The notes: generated from the letters alone by a model not told the origin. A stretch of 64,000 bases of DNA from Rhodothermales bacterium (GCA_022825385.1 JAJDWX010000011.1:118228-182227); one strand, 5' to 3'; numbered from the stretch's first letter, positions 26,153-36,829 are shown. Program-made: numbers and translations.

Positions 26153-27073
26153 TTATCGCCGCACCGTTATCCCCTGGTGCATCGTTCCGCTTGGCGAAGC
26201 GATGCGGACGAAATACAGACCCGTCGCCAGTTCGCTTGTGTCGAGCGCGACGTTTCCGGGAAGCGCGATGCGGGCTACGGGAACAGGAACTTGCCTTCCG
26301 CGTATATCGAACACCTTTATTTTGGCCGTTTCGCCAGCGGTGCCTGCAACGGCCACTGTGGCGTGTCCGCCCGCCGGATTGGGATAGATGTCGATCTGGA
26401 AGGGCGCTTCTGGCGTTTCCCGCGCTGCCGACGTAACGTTCTGGCCATTCTCTGCGCCCGGCGAGCCGTTCATCTTCGCCGACGTGCGCCAGCATTCGGG
26501 CAGCGCGTTGTCGCAGGTCGAGTCGGCGAGTTCCAGCGTATAGCCGTCGCCGTCCGGCTTTTCCGGCCAGGGATTCTTGTCGTTATAGACGACCGAGTCC
26601 GCTATGGCCCCCGACGCGTCGAAGAGGCGCACCAGTTCGCCTCCGTTCGACAGGCCAAAGTCCGCATCGCCCACGACATTGGAGACGTCGGGATGGATGG
26701 CGGCAAAGCGGGCTATTTCCTGGGCGACGACAAGGTATTCTCCGCTTTTCAGGACGGTTCCGTCGGGAAGCATGAATACGTGGTCGTCGTCCTCGTCGGA
26801 GTAGGTCCATCCGGTCAGGTCCACATCGGCTGTTCCTGCGTTATACAATTCTATCCAGTCCCCGCTGTCGTGGTCGTCGTGCGCATGGTAGTTGATCTCG
26901 TTGATCACGATGGCGTCGGTTTGCGCCATGGGGCCCGACGGCGACGACAGAGATGTTTCGACGACGGACTGCGCGTTGGCCGGATCGCCCTCGGGAGCGT
27001 CTGCGTACGCCGGTTCATTCGCCAGGAAGATGAGCCCGGCGGCCAGCAGGGCGCAACGTATGGGTCGCGCCAT
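26153..27073 (-). CDS. Secreted lamin-tail domain protein with type IX secretion sorting tail
   Basis: A 306-residue exported protein. The ATG at 27073 gives a signal peptide ending AYADA. Residues about 50-170 are a lamin-tail domain (IVINEINYHA, DWIELYNAGTADVDLTGWTYSD), a beta-sandwich often found in extracellular nucleases and adhesins. The last 80 residues are a type A C-terminal sorting domain (IDIYPNPAGG, then LATGLYFVRI, ending in VRR) recognised by the Bacteroidota type IX secretion system. Longer frames reach 27310 but bury the signal peptide. Likely a cell-surface protein; ligand unknown. Confidence 0.82.
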   Translation of the reverse strand: MARPIRCALLAAGLIFLANEPAYADAPEGDPANAQSVVETSLSSPSGPMAQTDAIVINEINYHAHDDHDSGDWIELYNAGTADVDLTGWTYSDEDDDHVFMLPDGTVLKSGEYLVVAQEIARFAAIHPDVSNVVGDADFGLSNGGELVRLFDASGAIADSVVYNDKNPWPEKPDGDGYTLELADSTCDNALPECWRTSAKMNGSPGAENGQNVTSAARETPEAPFQIDIYPNPAGGHATVAVAGTAGETAKIKVFDIRGRQVPVPVARIALPGNVALDTSELATGLYFVRIASPSGTMHQGITVRR

Positions 27074-27476
27074 GCGGCGGAGGGAATGCGCGCGGCGCCG
27101 AGCAAGCGCTCTGCAAAGGGTTTTGGCGGCGTGTCGGATTGCGTACCTCGGCGTATCCAGGAGCATATGATTAAGGTCTTGTAGCGTAAGGTTGACGATG
27201 TGGCGTTCGGTTGGGGCCTCCCGCAGCGCATGTTCTTCTACGGCGCCACTATAAAAGACCGCATGGGGGAGAAATGTTCTCCCCGCCTGCGCCACCCGCG
27301 AGGTTGTCAAGGCGCAGGCGCGAAAATTCTTTCGTCTCCGCCTGTAACATTTCCGTATTTTGACCGTAGTACAGAGTATCCTAATTCACATGCGGGGCGG
27401 AAACGCCCTGGACGGTTTTCAAACCCGCGACGCCTTCCCGGCGTTGACACAGGACATGAGGGCGCAGGACGCGACA
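27074..27476. other. 403-base divergent intergenic region
   Basis: Lies between the lamin-tail gene (minus) and a small plus-strand gene. It must hold both promoters. On the minus strand TTAGGATACTCTG near 27382-27370 matches the ends of the 40648 repeat. I see no RNA gene, strong terminator or further coding region. Confidence 0.4.
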
Positions 27477-27755
27477 ATGAAACCCGAAACGAAAAATCTC
27501 TTGGCCATTCTTGGCACTATCGCCGCAACGGGCCTTGCGGTTATAGGCGTCGTTGTCGCCTTGCACGTGTCTGTTATCCTGCAAGTGTCCAATGTGCAGG
27601 AAGATATTGCAGACGTACGGGAACGCCTGGCCCGCATTGAAACGCGCCTCGCTATGTCCGCCTCGACGGACTCCACTTCTGCGCCTGTCCAGCCCGGCGC
27701 GTTGACTTCCGCTTTGTCGAACGTTCCGGCGTCACGCTCCTCGCCCGCGCCGTAG
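27477..27755 (+). CDS. Small membrane/coiled-coil protein
   Basis: A 92-residue protein beginning MKPETKNLLAIL, with one transmembrane helix (residues 8-32), then a short heptad-like coiled coil (VQEDIADVRERLARIETRL) and a Ser/Thr/Pro/Ala-rich tail. An earlier in-frame ATG at 27360 would add 39 residues lacking such character. It is convergent with the caa3 operon (39-base gap). The family is not recognised, but the helix plus coiled coil is coherent enough to be a real small gene. Confidence 0.45.
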   Translation: MKPETKNLLAILGTIAATGLAVIGVVVALHVSVILQVSNVQEDIADVRERLARIETRLAMSASTDSTSAPVQPGALTSALSNVPASRSSPAP

Positions 27756-27794
27756 AGCCCGGCAAGGCGGTACAGATACGGAGGAAGAAGCGAT

Positions 27795-28133
27795 CTACTC
27801 CTCCGCCCCTTCCTCCGTACTGTGGATCGTTTCTTTCCCCACGTTGCCAAGGTCGCCCCGGAAAGCCGTATCGAACAGGGTGAACGTCAGGAATACCACC
27901 ACGAAAAGGACGCCCAGCGCAAAAAACAGCGCATTGACCGGCTTGTCGTACTTCAGCGCCATAAAGAACAGCACCACAAGCAACGCCTTCGATCCGGCGA
28001 TCGCGAGGGCCAGCGGGATGTTGAATACGCCTATGTCGATTTGCGCCGTGAGCGCCGTCAACGCCGTCAGCGCCACCAGCGCGACGAATACCTTCAGCAG
28101 TGTTGTTCGCGAAGTAATATGGTGCCCTTTCAT
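27795..28133 (-). CDS. caa3-type cytochrome oxidase subunit IV
   Basis: A 112-residue, three-helix prokaryotic COX4-family protein (KVFVALVALTALTALTAQIDIG, then AGSKALLVVLFFMALKYDKPVN). The Lys in the second helix and the following short loop are typical of these subunits. It is the last gene of the 13-kb act-caa3 run, 33 bases after subunit III. It is probably a structural subunit of the caa3 complex. Confidence 0.85.
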   Translation of the reverse strand: MKGHHITSRTTLLKVFVALVALTALTALTAQIDIGVFNIPLALAIAGSKALLVVLFFMALKYDKPVNALFFALGVLFVVVFLTFTLFDTAFRGDLGNVGKETIHSTEEGAEE

Positions 28134-28166
28134 GCTCGCAAGACGCGCCGCCGTTCCGGCTCGCCG

Positions 28167-28835
28167 CTAAATGAGGTAAAGCAGTGGAAAAAGAAATATC
28201 CAGATAATGTCCACAAGGTGCCAGTACAAACCGGCCAGTTCCACCGGGGTATAGTACCCGCTGTGGAAATGCCCCCGCATCGCGCGCAGGGCCAGCCAGG
28301 TAAGTACGCCCATGCCAACCAGCACATGCACCCCGTGAATGCCGGTCATGACGTAGTAAATGCTGAAAAAGATGGGAACGATCCGCTGCCCCATCTCCTC
28401 GTAGGCAAAATATTCGCCGGGGAAAATGCCCAAATGGAATTTGTGCGTGTACTCGAAGTACTTCACCACCATGAACGCGGCGGCAAGCAGCACCGTAACG
28501 AACAGGTTGACGACCAGCGCCCGCCGCTTGTCGGTCTGCGCCGCGTGGATCGCCAGCGCCACCGTAAGGGAGGAACCAAGCAGGACCACCGTATTCAGGC
28601 CGCCCAGCCAGGGATTCAGTTCGGTAGACGCCACGGCGAACACTTCCGGGTACCAGACGCGATACACGGCGTAGGCCACGAACATCCCGCTGAAAAGCAA
28701 GACCTCCGTGACGAGGAAAAGCCACATTCCCATCTTCGCCGCGTCGAACTGCTGATCGGACGAAACGAAGTAATGTTTCAAATGCGCCAGAGCGCGCTCC
28801 TTTGCGGCCTGTTCTGCCGCGCTCGTATTGGCCAT
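28167..28835 (-). CDS. caa3-type cytochrome oxidase subunit III
   Basis: A 222-residue subunit III of the short five-helix type. Hallmarks are [32 protein letters not shown] and [15 protein letters not shown]. It starts four bases after the end of subunit I, so the two are tightly coupled. It differs clearly from the other subunit III in this window (6273-6923), so the operons are not recent duplicates. Confidence 0.94.
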   Translation of the reverse strand: MANTSAAEQAAKERALAHLKHYFVSSDQQFDAAKMGMWLFLVTEVLLFSGMFVAYAVYRVWYPEVFAVASTELNPWLGGLNTVVLLGSSLTVALAIHAAQTDKRRALVVNLFVTVLLAAAFMVVKYFEYTHKFHLGIFPGEYFAYEEMGQRIVPIFFSIYYVMTGIHGVHVLVGMGVLTWLALRAMRGHFHSGYYTPVELAGLYWHLVDIIWIFLFPLLYLI

Positions 28836-28839
28836 GATT

Positions 28840-30549
28840 TTACGTCCGGTCCTGGTTCAGATGGACATCCGGTTGGGCGTCGGGCGGGGGCTCGTCCCGA
28901 TGCGCGGCGACCAGTTCGGGGATCCGGTCGAACTCGTAGGGACCCCGCGTGACGAACGGCGTCCGATGGAAATTATGGGGATCGGGGCGGGGGCCCGTAT
29001 GGGTCCACTCCAGCGTGGCGCCGCCCCAGGGATTCGCGCCGGCTTTCTTGCCGCGGAAAAGAGAAACCAGCAAATAGATTGCCACGAGGAACAGGCCCGC
29101 CCCCATAATCCACGAGCCGACGGTCGAAAGCTGGTGCAGGAAGGTAAACTCGGGGAGATAGTCGTTGTAGCGCCGGGGCATGCCGCGCGAACCCATCACG
29201 AGCTGCGTGAAAAAAGTGAGGTTCAGCCCCACGAAAACGAGGAGCGCAGCAAGGCGGCCGGCCGCCTCGCTGTACAAGCGCCCTGTGATTTTCGGCCACC
29301 AGTAATGCAGGCCGCCAAGCAACGCGATGGTCGTGCCGCCCACCATGACGTAATGAAAGTGTCCCACGACGTAGTAGGTGTCGTGCAGGTGCACGTCCAC
29401 GGCCAGTACGCCCACCATAATGCCCGTTACGCCGCCTATGGTGAAGAGCACCAGAAACGAAAGCGCGTACAGCATCGGGGTTTTGAACGAAATGGACCCC
29501 TTGTACATGGTGGCGATCCAGTTAAACACCTTGATCCCCGACGGAATCCCGATCAGATAGGTAATCAGGGAGAAAATAACCGAGGAAACGACGGACTGCC
29601 CGGCCACGAACATATGATGCCCCCAAACCAGGAATCCCAGCAGCGCAATGGCCACGGAAGACAACGCAATGGCCATGTACCCATAGATGCGCTGCCTGGA
29701 AAACGTAGCGATCAGCTCGGAAACGATCCCGAAACCCGGCAAAATCATGATGTACACCGCCGGATGCGAATAGAACCAGAAAAAATGCTGGAACAGGATC
29801 GGGTCGCCGCCGAGGGCGGGATCGAAAATGCCGATATGCAGGAGGCGCTCCAGGAAGAGCAGCAATACGGTAATGCCCAGCACCGGCGTAGCCAGCACCT
29901 GCACGATGCTTGTCGAATAGATGCTCCAGACAAAAAGCGGGAGGCGGTTCCATGTCATGCCCGGCGCGCGCATCTTGTGCACCGTAACGATGAAATTGAT
30001 CCCCGTAAAAATGGAGGCGAACCCTGCGATGAAAACCGCCATGGTGAGAAAAAGCACCGAGGGGCCCGTCCGCGCCGAATAGGGCGTATAGAACGTCCAT
30101 CCCGTATCCACGCTGCCCGCCACCATCGCTACGAGGATAAGCGCGACGCCCAGCAGATAAAGATAGTAGCTGGCCAGATTCAGCCGGGGAAACGCAACGT
30201 CTTTTGCGCCAAGATGCAAAGGCAAGAGGAAATTCCCCAGAAAACCGGGGATGGCGGGAATGATGAACCCGAACACCATGACGATGCCATGGAGCGAGAA
30301 CATCTGATTGTAACTCTGGGCAGACAGAAAATCCTCGCCGGGGGACAGCAGTTCCGCGCGCACCAGGAGCGCAAAAACGCCTCCCAGCAGAAAGGCGATG
30401 GCCACCGTAACGGCGTACAGCATGCCAATCCGCTTGTGGTCCAGGGAAAACAGCCACGACCCGATGCTTTTGGCATGGGTAACGTAGTCGCCGCGTTCCT
30501 CGGCGGCCTGCCCTTGCGGGGTTTCGTTCCGATCTTTGTCTTCCGTCAT
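28840..30549 (-). CDS. caa3-type cytochrome oxidase subunit I (A2 type, YS motif)
   Basis: A 569-residue heme-copper catalytic subunit. It has FYSHPAVY in place of GHPEVY: the D-channel glutamate is absent and replaced by the Tyr-Ser motif of A2-type oxidases such as Rhodothermus marinus caa3. CuB ligands (WGHHMF) and heme ligands ([12 protein letters not shown]) are present. The K-channel lysine is intact in PSGIKVFNW, unlike the first oxidase. KDVAFPRLN keeps the D-channel entrance Asp. It is the terminal oxidase of the act-caa3 transcript. Confidence 0.96.
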   Translation of the reverse strand: MTEDKDRNETPQGQAAEERGDYVTHAKSIGSWLFSLDHKRIGMLYAVTVAIAFLLGGVFALLVRAELLSPGEDFLSAQSYNQMFSLHGIVMVFGFIIPAIPGFLGNFLLPLHLGAKDVAFPRLNLASYYLYLLGVALILVAMVAGSVDTGWTFYTPYSARTGPSVLFLTMAVFIAGFASIFTGINFIVTVHKMRAPGMTWNRLPLFVWSIYSTSIVQVLATPVLGITVLLLFLERLLHIGIFDPALGGDPILFQHFFWFYSHPAVYIMILPGFGIVSELIATFSRQRIYGYMAIALSSVAIALLGFLVWGHHMFVAGQSVVSSVIFSLITYLIGIPSGIKVFNWIATMYKGSISFKTPMLYALSFLVLFTIGGVTGIMVGVLAVDVHLHDTYYVVGHFHYVMVGGTTIALLGGLHYWWPKITGRLYSEAAGRLAALLVFVGLNLTFFTQLVMGSRGMPRRYNDYLPEFTFLHQLSTVGSWIMGAGLFLVAIYLLVSLFRGKKAGANPWGGATLEWTHTGPRPDPHNFHRTPFVTRGPYEFDRIPELVAAHRDEPPPDAQPDVHLNQDRT

Positions 30550-30593
30550 GGATTCCGTCTATGCGTCTTCGGTGTGCGCGTCCGCGCGCGGCG

Positions 30594-31520
30594 TTATTCC
30601 TGCTCCCGGATAAAAGCGATCAGCGCGGACAATTCCCGGTCGCTGAGCCCTGCGTACGGCTGCATCACGTTCTGATACCCTTCCACGATCTTTGCGCCGG
30701 GATCGACGATGGATTCGCGAAGGTAATCGTCGTCCACCAGGGCCGTGGACCCGTCGTCGAGCGTTTCGGTCTTGCCGTACAATCCCGCGAAGCTGGGGCC
30801 AATGACCGCCGTCCCGTCCAGGCTGTGGCAGGCGAAGCAAGCCTGTTGCTGATACAATTGCGCGCCCAGTTCGGGCAGCGGAGTATCCTCGTCCACGCCC
30901 GCCGAAGCCAGCCAGGCCTCGAAATCCCCCTGCGAATGGGTGATCACCGAAGCCAGCATGATCGAATGGCCCGCGCCGCAATACTCCGTGCAAAACACCT
31001 GAAACGTATCCACGCGGGTGGCCTCGAACCACACAGACGAATAGCGATCCGGCAACACATCCTGCTTGACCCGAAAAGCCGGGACGAAGAAACTGTGCAA
31101 CACGTCCTCGCTGCTCATGACGAGGCGTACGGGGCGGTCCACGGGCACATGCAGTTCATTGGTCGAGACGGTGCCGGTCGGGTATTCGAAATCCCATTTC
31201 CACATGGCGCCGCGGGCGTAAATCTCGTAGGCGTTCGGGGGCGCCACGCTTTGTTCGATAAACAACCGAAATCCCCAATTGAACACGACGAGCACAAGGA
31301 TCGTGGGCAAAACGACCCAGGATATTTCCACTATTTTGCTGGGCTTCACGCGCGCCGGGACCGCGCCGGGCCGCCGCCTGTAGCGATACGCCAGGTAGAC
31401 GATAGCCGCCGCCACCCCCGCGAAGAGGATAATGCTTGCCCACGTTACGAAGTAGAACAGGCTGTCGATGTCGGGCGAAAGGGTCGACGCGCCATCGGGC
31501 AGCCAAAACGATCCGGTCAT
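30594..31520 (-). CDS. caa3-type cytochrome oxidase subunit II with fused cytochrome c
   Basis: A 308-residue protein starting at the ATG at 31520 (MTGSFWLPDGAST); longer readings lack a membrane start. Two helices are followed by a CuA cupredoxin domain with the full site in FCTEYCGAGHSIM and the His in DVLHSFF. The C-terminal 85 residues are a cytochrome c domain with CFACH and the Met candidate in NVMQPYAG. The fused heme accepts electrons from alternative complex III, directly or through ActE. A 103-base gap separates it from the SCO gene. Confidence 0.95.
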   Translation of the reverse strand: MTGSFWLPDGASTLSPDIDSLFYFVTWASIILFAGVAAAIVYLAYRYRRRPGAVPARVKPSKIVEISWVVLPTILVLVVFNWGFRLFIEQSVAPPNAYEIYARGAMWKWDFEYPTGTVSTNELHVPVDRPVRLVMSSEDVLHSFFVPAFRVKQDVLPDRYSSVWFEATRVDTFQVFCTEYCGAGHSIMLASVITHSQGDFEAWLASAGVDEDTPLPELGAQLYQQQACFACHSLDGTAVIGPSFAGLYGKTETLDDGSTALVDDDYLRESIVDPGAKIVEGYQNVMQPYAGLSDRELSALIAFIREQE

Positions 31521-31623
31521 AGTTGCCGATTCCTTTTTTCCGAGTCGGGCCTGTTTGCGACGGACAGGGTCATGCGGCGTATTGCGAGCGGCGCCATGGA
31601 AGCGCGAAAAAGCGGTGGGGAGT

Positions 31624-32499
31624 TCATGTCGCGGACGCGGGGGCGGGCCATGCATGCCGCGCCTCTCGTCGCCGCAGCGTAACGAAAAACACCCCCAGCA
31701 GGACAAGAACGAGCGCGCCGCTGAACTTCATCAGGTTGGCGGCGTGCAGCACATACGCGTTGGCGTTCCGGTCGTATTGCATGCAATACAAAAGAATCCG
31801 GTTGAGCGGCGAACCCGCCCGCCCCTCCGAGACCTCGATAAGCGCCGCGCGCACGTCCGAGGGGGCAAACCGTACGCCCGGCATGTACCGCAGCACGGTC
31901 CCCTCCCCGCTCAGATAAATGAGCGCAAACGGGTGGGCGTACTCCGCTGTGTCCTCCACCCAGGCGTACCGAAACCCTACGGCTTCCGTAAGCGCTGCGA
32001 CGGACGCCTCTTCTCCCGTAAGAAAATGCCACCCGTCCGCCGCTTCGGGCTTGCCCAGCATATCGAGGTACATGGCCTTCCGCTCCGCCGCCAGCGCGGG
32101 CGTCTCTTCCGGGTTGAAACTCACTGCGAGCGCCTCGAATTCGTCGCCGGGGGTCCAGGGCATGTCCCGCAGCGTTTCGGTCAGCCCGTGCAGGACCATG
32201 TTGCACAATGTGGGGCACTCGTGATAAATCAGCGTAAGCAATACGGGGCGTTCGCCGTCGAAGTACTGCCCGAGGGTCGCCGCTTCTCCGGCTTCGTTCC
32301 GAAAAACAAGGTCAAGCGACGGCTTCGCGCCAATTCGCTCGTCCAGGCCCATCCCCTCCACGGGCGGGGGCGAGGCGGCAAACGATTGTCCGAACGCCGG
32401 AGCGGCCCCCATGCCTGGCGCCGCCGCGAGGCATGCGATCCACGCCCAAAGCCCCGGCGCAAACAGCCGGATTCGATATAACGCGCCGTCTCCGCTCAT
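31624..32499 (-). CDS. SCO1/SenC-family copper chaperone, membrane-anchored
   Basis: A 291-residue protein with an N-terminal signal helix, a thioredoxin-like SCO domain with the copper-binding C-x3-C pair (ECPTLC) and a His further on (EYAHPF), and a C-terminal helix near residues 255-275. SCO proteins build or reduce the CuA site of subunit II. Its position just upstream of the caa3 subunit II gene fits that. Its start overlaps the previous gene by four bases. The C-terminal anchor is an addition to the usual N-terminally anchored form. Confidence 0.9.
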   Translation of the reverse strand: MSGDGALYRIRLFAPGLWAWIACLAAAPGMGAAPAFGQSFAASPPPVEGMGLDERIGAKPSLDLVFRNEAGEAATLGQYFDGERPVLLTLIYHECPTLCNMVLHGLTETLRDMPWTPGDEFEALAVSFNPEETPALAAERKAMYLDMLGKPEAADGWHFLTGEEASVAALTEAVGFRYAWVEDTAEYAHPFALIYLSGEGTVLRYMPGVRFAPSDVRAALIEVSEGRAGSPLNRILLYCMQYDRNANAYVLHAANLMKFSGALVLVLLGVFFVTLRRREARHAWPAPASAT

Positions 32500-32894
32500 T
32501 GTCGTCGGTAGGTAGCCATGTACTCAGCGGCATAGAACGCTTCGGGATAGACCGGAGCCTCCTGGACCATGCGCTGCATGGCGCGTTCTATGGGAATGCG
32601 GTACCGCTCCCCGGGCCCGTCGAGCGCTTCGTATTGCGCGAGGAGCAGGGCGGCGTGCAAACGCGCCTCCTCCAGTTCGGGATAGACGCCCTCTTCGGCG
32701 GCTTCCGTCAACACGGCTTGCGCCGTACGGTCCGTATACTGAAAAAGCGCGACGATAGCCAAAACGACGAGGAGGGCGATGGTAATCACAAAACCAAGGA
32801 TCTGCCCGGCTTCGACGCCTTCTGGCTCGACATGCGGACGATCAGTCCCTTCGACCCATTGCGCCCCTTCCGATATGTCCGCGACATGCGACAT
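32496..32894 (-). CDS. Small single-helix membrane protein between actF and SCO
   Basis: A 132-residue protein with an acidic N-terminus, one transmembrane helix (about residues 32-52, GFVITIALLVVLAIVALF) and a helical periplasmic tail (residues 56-132) ending AEYMATYRRQ. It starts nine bases after actF. Some act operons carry a small extra subunit gene (actG) at this place. This may be its counterpart or a supercomplex linker, but I cannot show homology. Confidence 0.6.
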   Translation of the reverse strand: MSHVADISEGAQWVEGTDRPHVEPEGVEAGQILGFVITIALLVVLAIVALFQYTDRTAQAVLTEAAEEGVYPELEEARLHAALLLAQYEALDGPGERYRIPIERAMQRMVQEAPVYPEAFYAAEYMATYRRQ

Positions 32895-32903
32895 GGGTTC
32901 GCG

Positions 32904-34148
32904 TCAGGCGTTTTCGAAATGGAGCGATTCGTCCAGGCCGGGCGACCGAAAAGGAACCAGGCTATGCCGGCCGAGGCGATACATGAATGCGGCAAGCACG
33001 ACCCCGAAGAGGCCCAGCCCGTTCGCGATATCCAGAAAATGAATGGTAGCGGCTTCGTAGTGCAACACCGGCGCCGCCAGCCAGTGAATATCGAACCACT
33101 GCATCGCAAGCAGCCAGACGCAGATGCACGCCAGAAACAGCCTGGACCGCTTGGCCCCCCTGGACAGCAAAAGCAGAAAAGGCGCGACGAAATGGCCCGC
33201 GAGCAGCACGGCGCTGTGCGCTTCCCACCCATGGGTCAGGCGGTGGCGATACCAGAGCGTTTCTTCCGGAATGTTGCCGTACCAGATCAGCATGTACTGG
33301 CTGAACGCGATGTACGCCCAGAACACCACGAAAGCGAACGTCAGTTTGCCAAGGTCCTGGTAGTGCTCCGTGGTGACGATTCCCCGCAAGTGGCCAGTGG
33401 CCTGAAGCGTCATGGCGCACAACGCAAGCAGGGCGTGAATCGACATGAAGGCGCCGGAAAACACGTATACCCCGAAAATGGTCGAAAACCAGTGCGGGTC
33501 CAGGGACATCAGCAAATCGTAACTGGCGAAGGCGGTGGTTACCGCGCCCACCGCAAGCCCCAGGGCGCTCACCTTTCGCTGGCGGGCCGCGATGCCGGGA
33601 TCGCCTGTCGCGTCTTCAAGCAAGGAATTGCGGTACAAATGGTATGCGACCAGGCTCCACGCCAGAAAGTAGATCGCCAGGCGAGCCAGAAAAAACGGAA
33701 CGTTCAGGTAGGGCGTCTTCCCGGCAAGGATCGGGTCGGCGGCCACGGCGTCCGCATGCGTCCAGTGGTACAGATCGTGCAACCCGAAAAGGACGGGAAT
33801 CCCCAGCACGGCCAGCAGCGGAAACGTCCAAAGCAAGGCTTCGGCCATGCGCCGCACCACAATGCTCCAGCGCGCCCTCGTCAAGTGCTGTATCAGCGCG
33901 AAGAACAACGCGCCCAGCGCAATGGTCAGGCAAAATACCCACCCGATCAGGTACGAAAAATAAAACTGATGCGCATCCGTCAGCCAGCCGGACAACCCCG
34001 TCGCAAGCCCGATCCCGCCAACCAGCAAGGGAATGCCCCACAAGCGCCAGTCCCCCGTATAGCGGAATGCCTCCGGCGCATCGCCGCTCGTCGCTGCGAA
34101 CGGATCCAGCAAACGCTGGAAAATATGATTTTTTTTCAGTGTCGCCAT
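32904..34148 (-). CDS. actF: Alternative complex III subunit F (NrfD-like quinol-binding)
   Basis: A 414-residue, roughly ten-helix membrane protein paralogous to ActC. The ATG at 34148 gives MATLKKNHIFQR; longer open frames are non-coding in character. Conserved-looking features are SLDPHWFSTIFGVYVFSGAF, WAYIAFSQYMLIWYGNIPEET and polar residues facing the membrane (HGWEAHSAVLLAGH). ActC and ActF form the membrane core of the quinol:cytochrome c oxidoreductase that replaces bc1. The order after actE matches other act operons. Confidence 0.92.
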   Translation of the reverse strand: MATLKKNHIFQRLLDPFAATSGDAPEAFRYTGDWRLWGIPLLVGGIGLATGLSGWLTDAHQFYFSYLIGWVFCLTIALGALFFALIQHLTRARWSIVVRRMAEALLWTFPLLAVLGIPVLFGLHDLYHWTHADAVAADPILAGKTPYLNVPFFLARLAIYFLAWSLVAYHLYRNSLLEDATGDPGIAARQRKVSALGLAVGAVTTAFASYDLLMSLDPHWFSTIFGVYVFSGAFMSIHALLALCAMTLQATGHLRGIVTTEHYQDLGKLTFAFVVFWAYIAFSQYMLIWYGNIPEETLWYRHRLTHGWEAHSAVLLAGHFVAPFLLLLSRGAKRSRLFLACICVWLLAMQWFDIHWLAAPVLHYEAATIHFLDIANGLGLFGVVLAAFMYRLGRHSLVPFRSPGLDESLHFENA

Positions 34149-34164
34149 CAAAGTAGCGTATGCT

Positions 34165-34857
34165 CTATTCGTTGTCCCCGGCGGCGCCGCGGCGGAGGTC
34201 TTCGAGGAGCGCGGCGGGTACGTCGCTGCCGGGCGCGTACTGACTGCGCTGAAGCGCCCGGAGGTAGGCCACGATAGCCCACCGATCCGCCACCGGGATT
34301 TGCTGCGCGTATCCGGGCATGGTGCGTACGCCATTCGCAATGACGTCGTACATATACCCGTCCGTGACTTCGCGCAACCGGTCGCTATGATAGGTCGGAG
34401 CCGGCGTATACCCGAACCCGCCTGTCGTAACGAGGCCTTCGCCGTCGCCCGCGGCGCCATGGCACGGCGTACAGAAAATGTCGTACCGGGTTTGTCCGCG
34501 CTCCAGCAGTTCGAGCGTCAGCGGAACAGGCATGGCCTCCGTATAGGCGCCGTCGGCGTTCCGCCCTTCGTGATACCGCGTATCCTCGCGCAAGAATCCG
34601 CGCGCAACCGTGCCGGGAACCGGCGGCCGCATCGAGCGCCCGTCCGCAAAAAAGGCGTTCGCCTCCTGCGGATCGAACCGCTCCTGATAATCCATGTTCA
34701 GGTTCGGGTGGATCGGCGTATGTTCATGCGTGGCGCCGCGGCAAGAGGCCAGCAGCAAGGCGGCAAGCGCCAGAACCGTTCCCGCGCGCTTCGCAAGCAG
34801 GGGGCGGGCGCCGTTGCGGACGCGCGGCAAAGTCGATCTGGTTGCAGGCCGCGTCAT
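34165..34857 (-). CDS. actE: Alternative complex III subunit E (monoheme cytochrome c lipoprotein)
   Basis: A 230-residue protein. The lipobox LLASC (Cys39) anchors it to the membrane. One heme c site, C129-x2-C132-H133 (CTPCH), has a Met candidate in RTMPGYAQQIP. ActE is the outlet of the complex and passes electrons to the caa3 heme domain. The start overlaps the actD stop by four bases. Confidence 0.93.
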   Translation of the reverse strand: MTRPATRSTLPRVRNGARPLLAKRAGTVLALAALLLASCRGATHEHTPIHPNLNMDYQERFDPQEANAFFADGRSMRPPVPGTVARGFLREDTRYHEGRNADGAYTEAMPVPLTLELLERGQTRYDIFCTPCHGAAGDGEGLVTTGGFGYTPAPTYHSDRLREVTDGYMYDVIANGVRTMPGYAQQIPVADRWAIVAYLRALQRSQYAPGSDVPAALLEDLRRGAAGDNE

Positions 34858-35438
34858 GATTCTTCCGTAAGCAGTTCAATGTTGCGCCCGCCAACGTCCG
34901 TCAGGAAGCGCCGGGTTTCCTCAAGGTCGAATCGCTTGTCCGAGGCCGCAATATGCAGGAAAAACGCATCGTCGGTCGCCCGCGCGAAATTGCGGGAATA
35001 AAAAAGCGGATTATGCGGGCGCGGCAGCCCGTTCAGCGCAAACATGCCCGCTACCGCGCCAAAAGCCGAAAAAAGCACCGTCAACTCGAAAATGACCGGA
35101 ATAGACGGTTCGATGGCAAAAAACGGCTTGCCGCTGATGTTCAGCGGATACGCCACGGCGCCCGTCCACCACTGCAACCAGTACGCCAGCGCAAACCCGG
35201 TAATCCCGCCGCCCAGCGTAAAAAACCCGACCAGCGAATTGCCCAGCCCCATGGCCTTGTCCATGCCATGAATCGGGAAGGGGGAATGCACGTCGAAATG
35301 CCGGTAGCCCGCCTTGCGCGTTTTCTCCGCCGCATGCAATAGCGCGGAGGGGTCCGCAAACTCGGCGAGCAACCCGTACACGGGCTCGCTTTCGTAGACG
35401 CCCATGGACGCCTTGATGTCCGCAATAAGCTTCTTCAT
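34854..35438 (-). CDS. actD: Alternative complex III subunit D (DUF3341)
   Basis: A 194-residue protein with an N-terminal alpha/beta domain containing [22 protein letters not shown] and [17 protein letters not shown], then two helices ([17 protein letters not shown] and [20 protein letters not shown]). This is the DUF3341 pattern of ActD, a structural subunit bridging the membrane core. Four-base overlaps with actC and actE keep stoichiometry tight. Confidence 0.93.
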   Translation of the reverse strand: MKKLIADIKASMGVYESEPVYGLLAEFADPSALLHAAEKTRKAGYRHFDVHSPFPIHGMDKAMGLGNSLVGFFTLGGGITGFALAYWLQWWTGAVAYPLNISGKPFFAIEPSIPVIFELTVLFSAFGAVAGMFALNGLPRPHNPLFYSRNFARATDDAFFLHIAASDKRFDLEETRRFLTDVGGRNIELLTEES

Positions 35439-36814
35439 GACGATTCCTGGTCGTAAAAGTGCGGATCGGCTTGCGGCGTGACGCCCTTGACTTCAGAGAG
35501 CGCCACCATCGGAGCAAACCGCAGAAAGAGCAGAAACAGGGTCAGAAACAGCCCGAACGACCCGGCGAAAGTCATCACATCCACCCAGGTAGGCGAAAAA
35601 TAGCCCCAGCTCGAAGGCAGATAATCGCGATGCAGGGAAATCACCGTGATGACGAAGCGCTCGAACCACATGCCGATATTCACAAGAATGGAAATGGCGA
35701 ACATGAGCGGTACGTTCCGCCGCAGACGCTTGAACCAGAACACCTGGGGCGCAAGGAGATTGCACGACATCATGATCCAGTAGGCCCAGGCGTACGGCCC
35801 GGTGGCGCGGTTGATGAAGGCGTATTGTTCGTACCCGACCTGGGAATACCAGGCAATGAAGAATTCCGTGATGTACGCAAAACCCACCATCGATCCCGTG
35901 AGCAGGATGATGATGTTCATCTTTTCGAGATGGTTCAGCGTGATCAGGTCCTCGATGCCGTAGACCTTGCGGGCGATGACCATAAGCGTGACCACCATGG
36001 CGAACCCGGAAAAGATGGCCCCCGCCACGAAATAGGGCGGGAAAATGGTGGTGTGCCAGCCGGGCACGATGGATACGGCGAAGTCGAACGACACCACCGA
36101 GTGCACCGACAGCACGAGCGGCGTGGCGAGGCCCGCCAGCAACAGGTACGCCTTTTCGTAATTGCGCCAGTGCCGGTTGGAGCCGGTCCATCCCATGGAG
36201 AACACGCCCAGTACGCGCTGCCGGACGAACGAACGGGCCCGGTCGCGAAGCGTAGCCAGATCCGGGATCAGCCCCACATACCAGAACATCAGCGAAACAA
36301 TGAAATAACTCGACACCGCGAAAACGTCCCACAGCAGCGGACTCTTGAATTGCGGCCACATGTCCATCTGGTTCGGGATCGGAAGGGTCCAGTAGATTAC
36401 CCAGATGCGCCCTACGTGAATGGTCGGAAAAAGCAGGGCGCACATGACGGCGAAAATCGTCATGGCCTCCGCGGCCCGGTTGATGGAGGTGCGCCAGCGC
36501 TGCCTGAACAAAAACAGAATGGCGGAAATCAACGTGCCGGCATGCCCGATGCCCACCCAGAACACGAAATCGACGATGGGCCAGCCCCATCCGACCGGAA
36601 CGTTGTTGCCCCAGACGCCCACGCCATTCCACACCTGGTAGGCGATCATAACCAGCAGGTTGACGAGCAGAAGCGAAGAAATCCCGATGGCTATATACCA
36701 GCCGAGGGGCGGTTTTTTCTCCGCATGGCGGGCCACCAGTTCGGTGAGTTCGTGAAAACTCAGGTTGCCGGTAACCAGCGGCGGCTCGGCGCTATGGCTC
36801 GTTGAATGACCCAC
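35435..36814 (-). CDS. actC: Alternative complex III subunit C (NrfD family, quinol site)
   Basis: A 459-residue, ten-helix NrfD/PsrC-family protein. Typical stretches are [40 protein letters not shown] and [23 protein letters not shown]. Acidic and His residues within helices form the quinol site and possible proton route. The gene follows actB by 15 bases and overlaps actD by four. Confidence 0.95.
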   Translation of the reverse strand: MGHSTSHSAEPPLVTGNLSFHELTELVARHAEKKPPLGWYIAIGISSLLLVNLLVMIAYQVWNGVGVWGNNVPVGWGWPIVDFVFWVGIGHAGTLISAILFLFRQRWRTSINRAAEAMTIFAVMCALLFPTIHVGRIWVIYWTLPIPNQMDMWPQFKSPLLWDVFAVSSYFIVSLMFWYVGLIPDLATLRDRARSFVRQRVLGVFSMGWTGSNRHWRNYEKAYLLLAGLATPLVLSVHSVVSFDFAVSIVPGWHTTIFPPYFVAGAIFSGFAMVVTLMVIARKVYGIEDLITLNHLEKMNIIILLTGSMVGFAYITEFFIAWYSQVGYEQYAFINRATGPYAWAYWIMMSCNLLAPQVFWFKRLRRNVPLMFAISILVNIGMWFERFVITVISLHRDYLPSSWGYFSPTWVDVMTFAGSFGLFLTLFLLFLRFAPMVALSEVKGVTPQADPHFYDQESS

Positions 36815-36829
36815 TGCAATCGATGAAAA

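Noticed and set aside
28828..30675. 615-residue plus-strand frame over caa3 subunit I
   Set aside because: Translation is unusually His/Arg/Gln-rich; the minus strand carries all heme-copper ligands.
32433..34277. 614-residue plus-strand frame over actF
   Set aside because: Antisense shadow with Lys/Gln/Arg-rich composition; actF on the minus strand is supported by order and topology.
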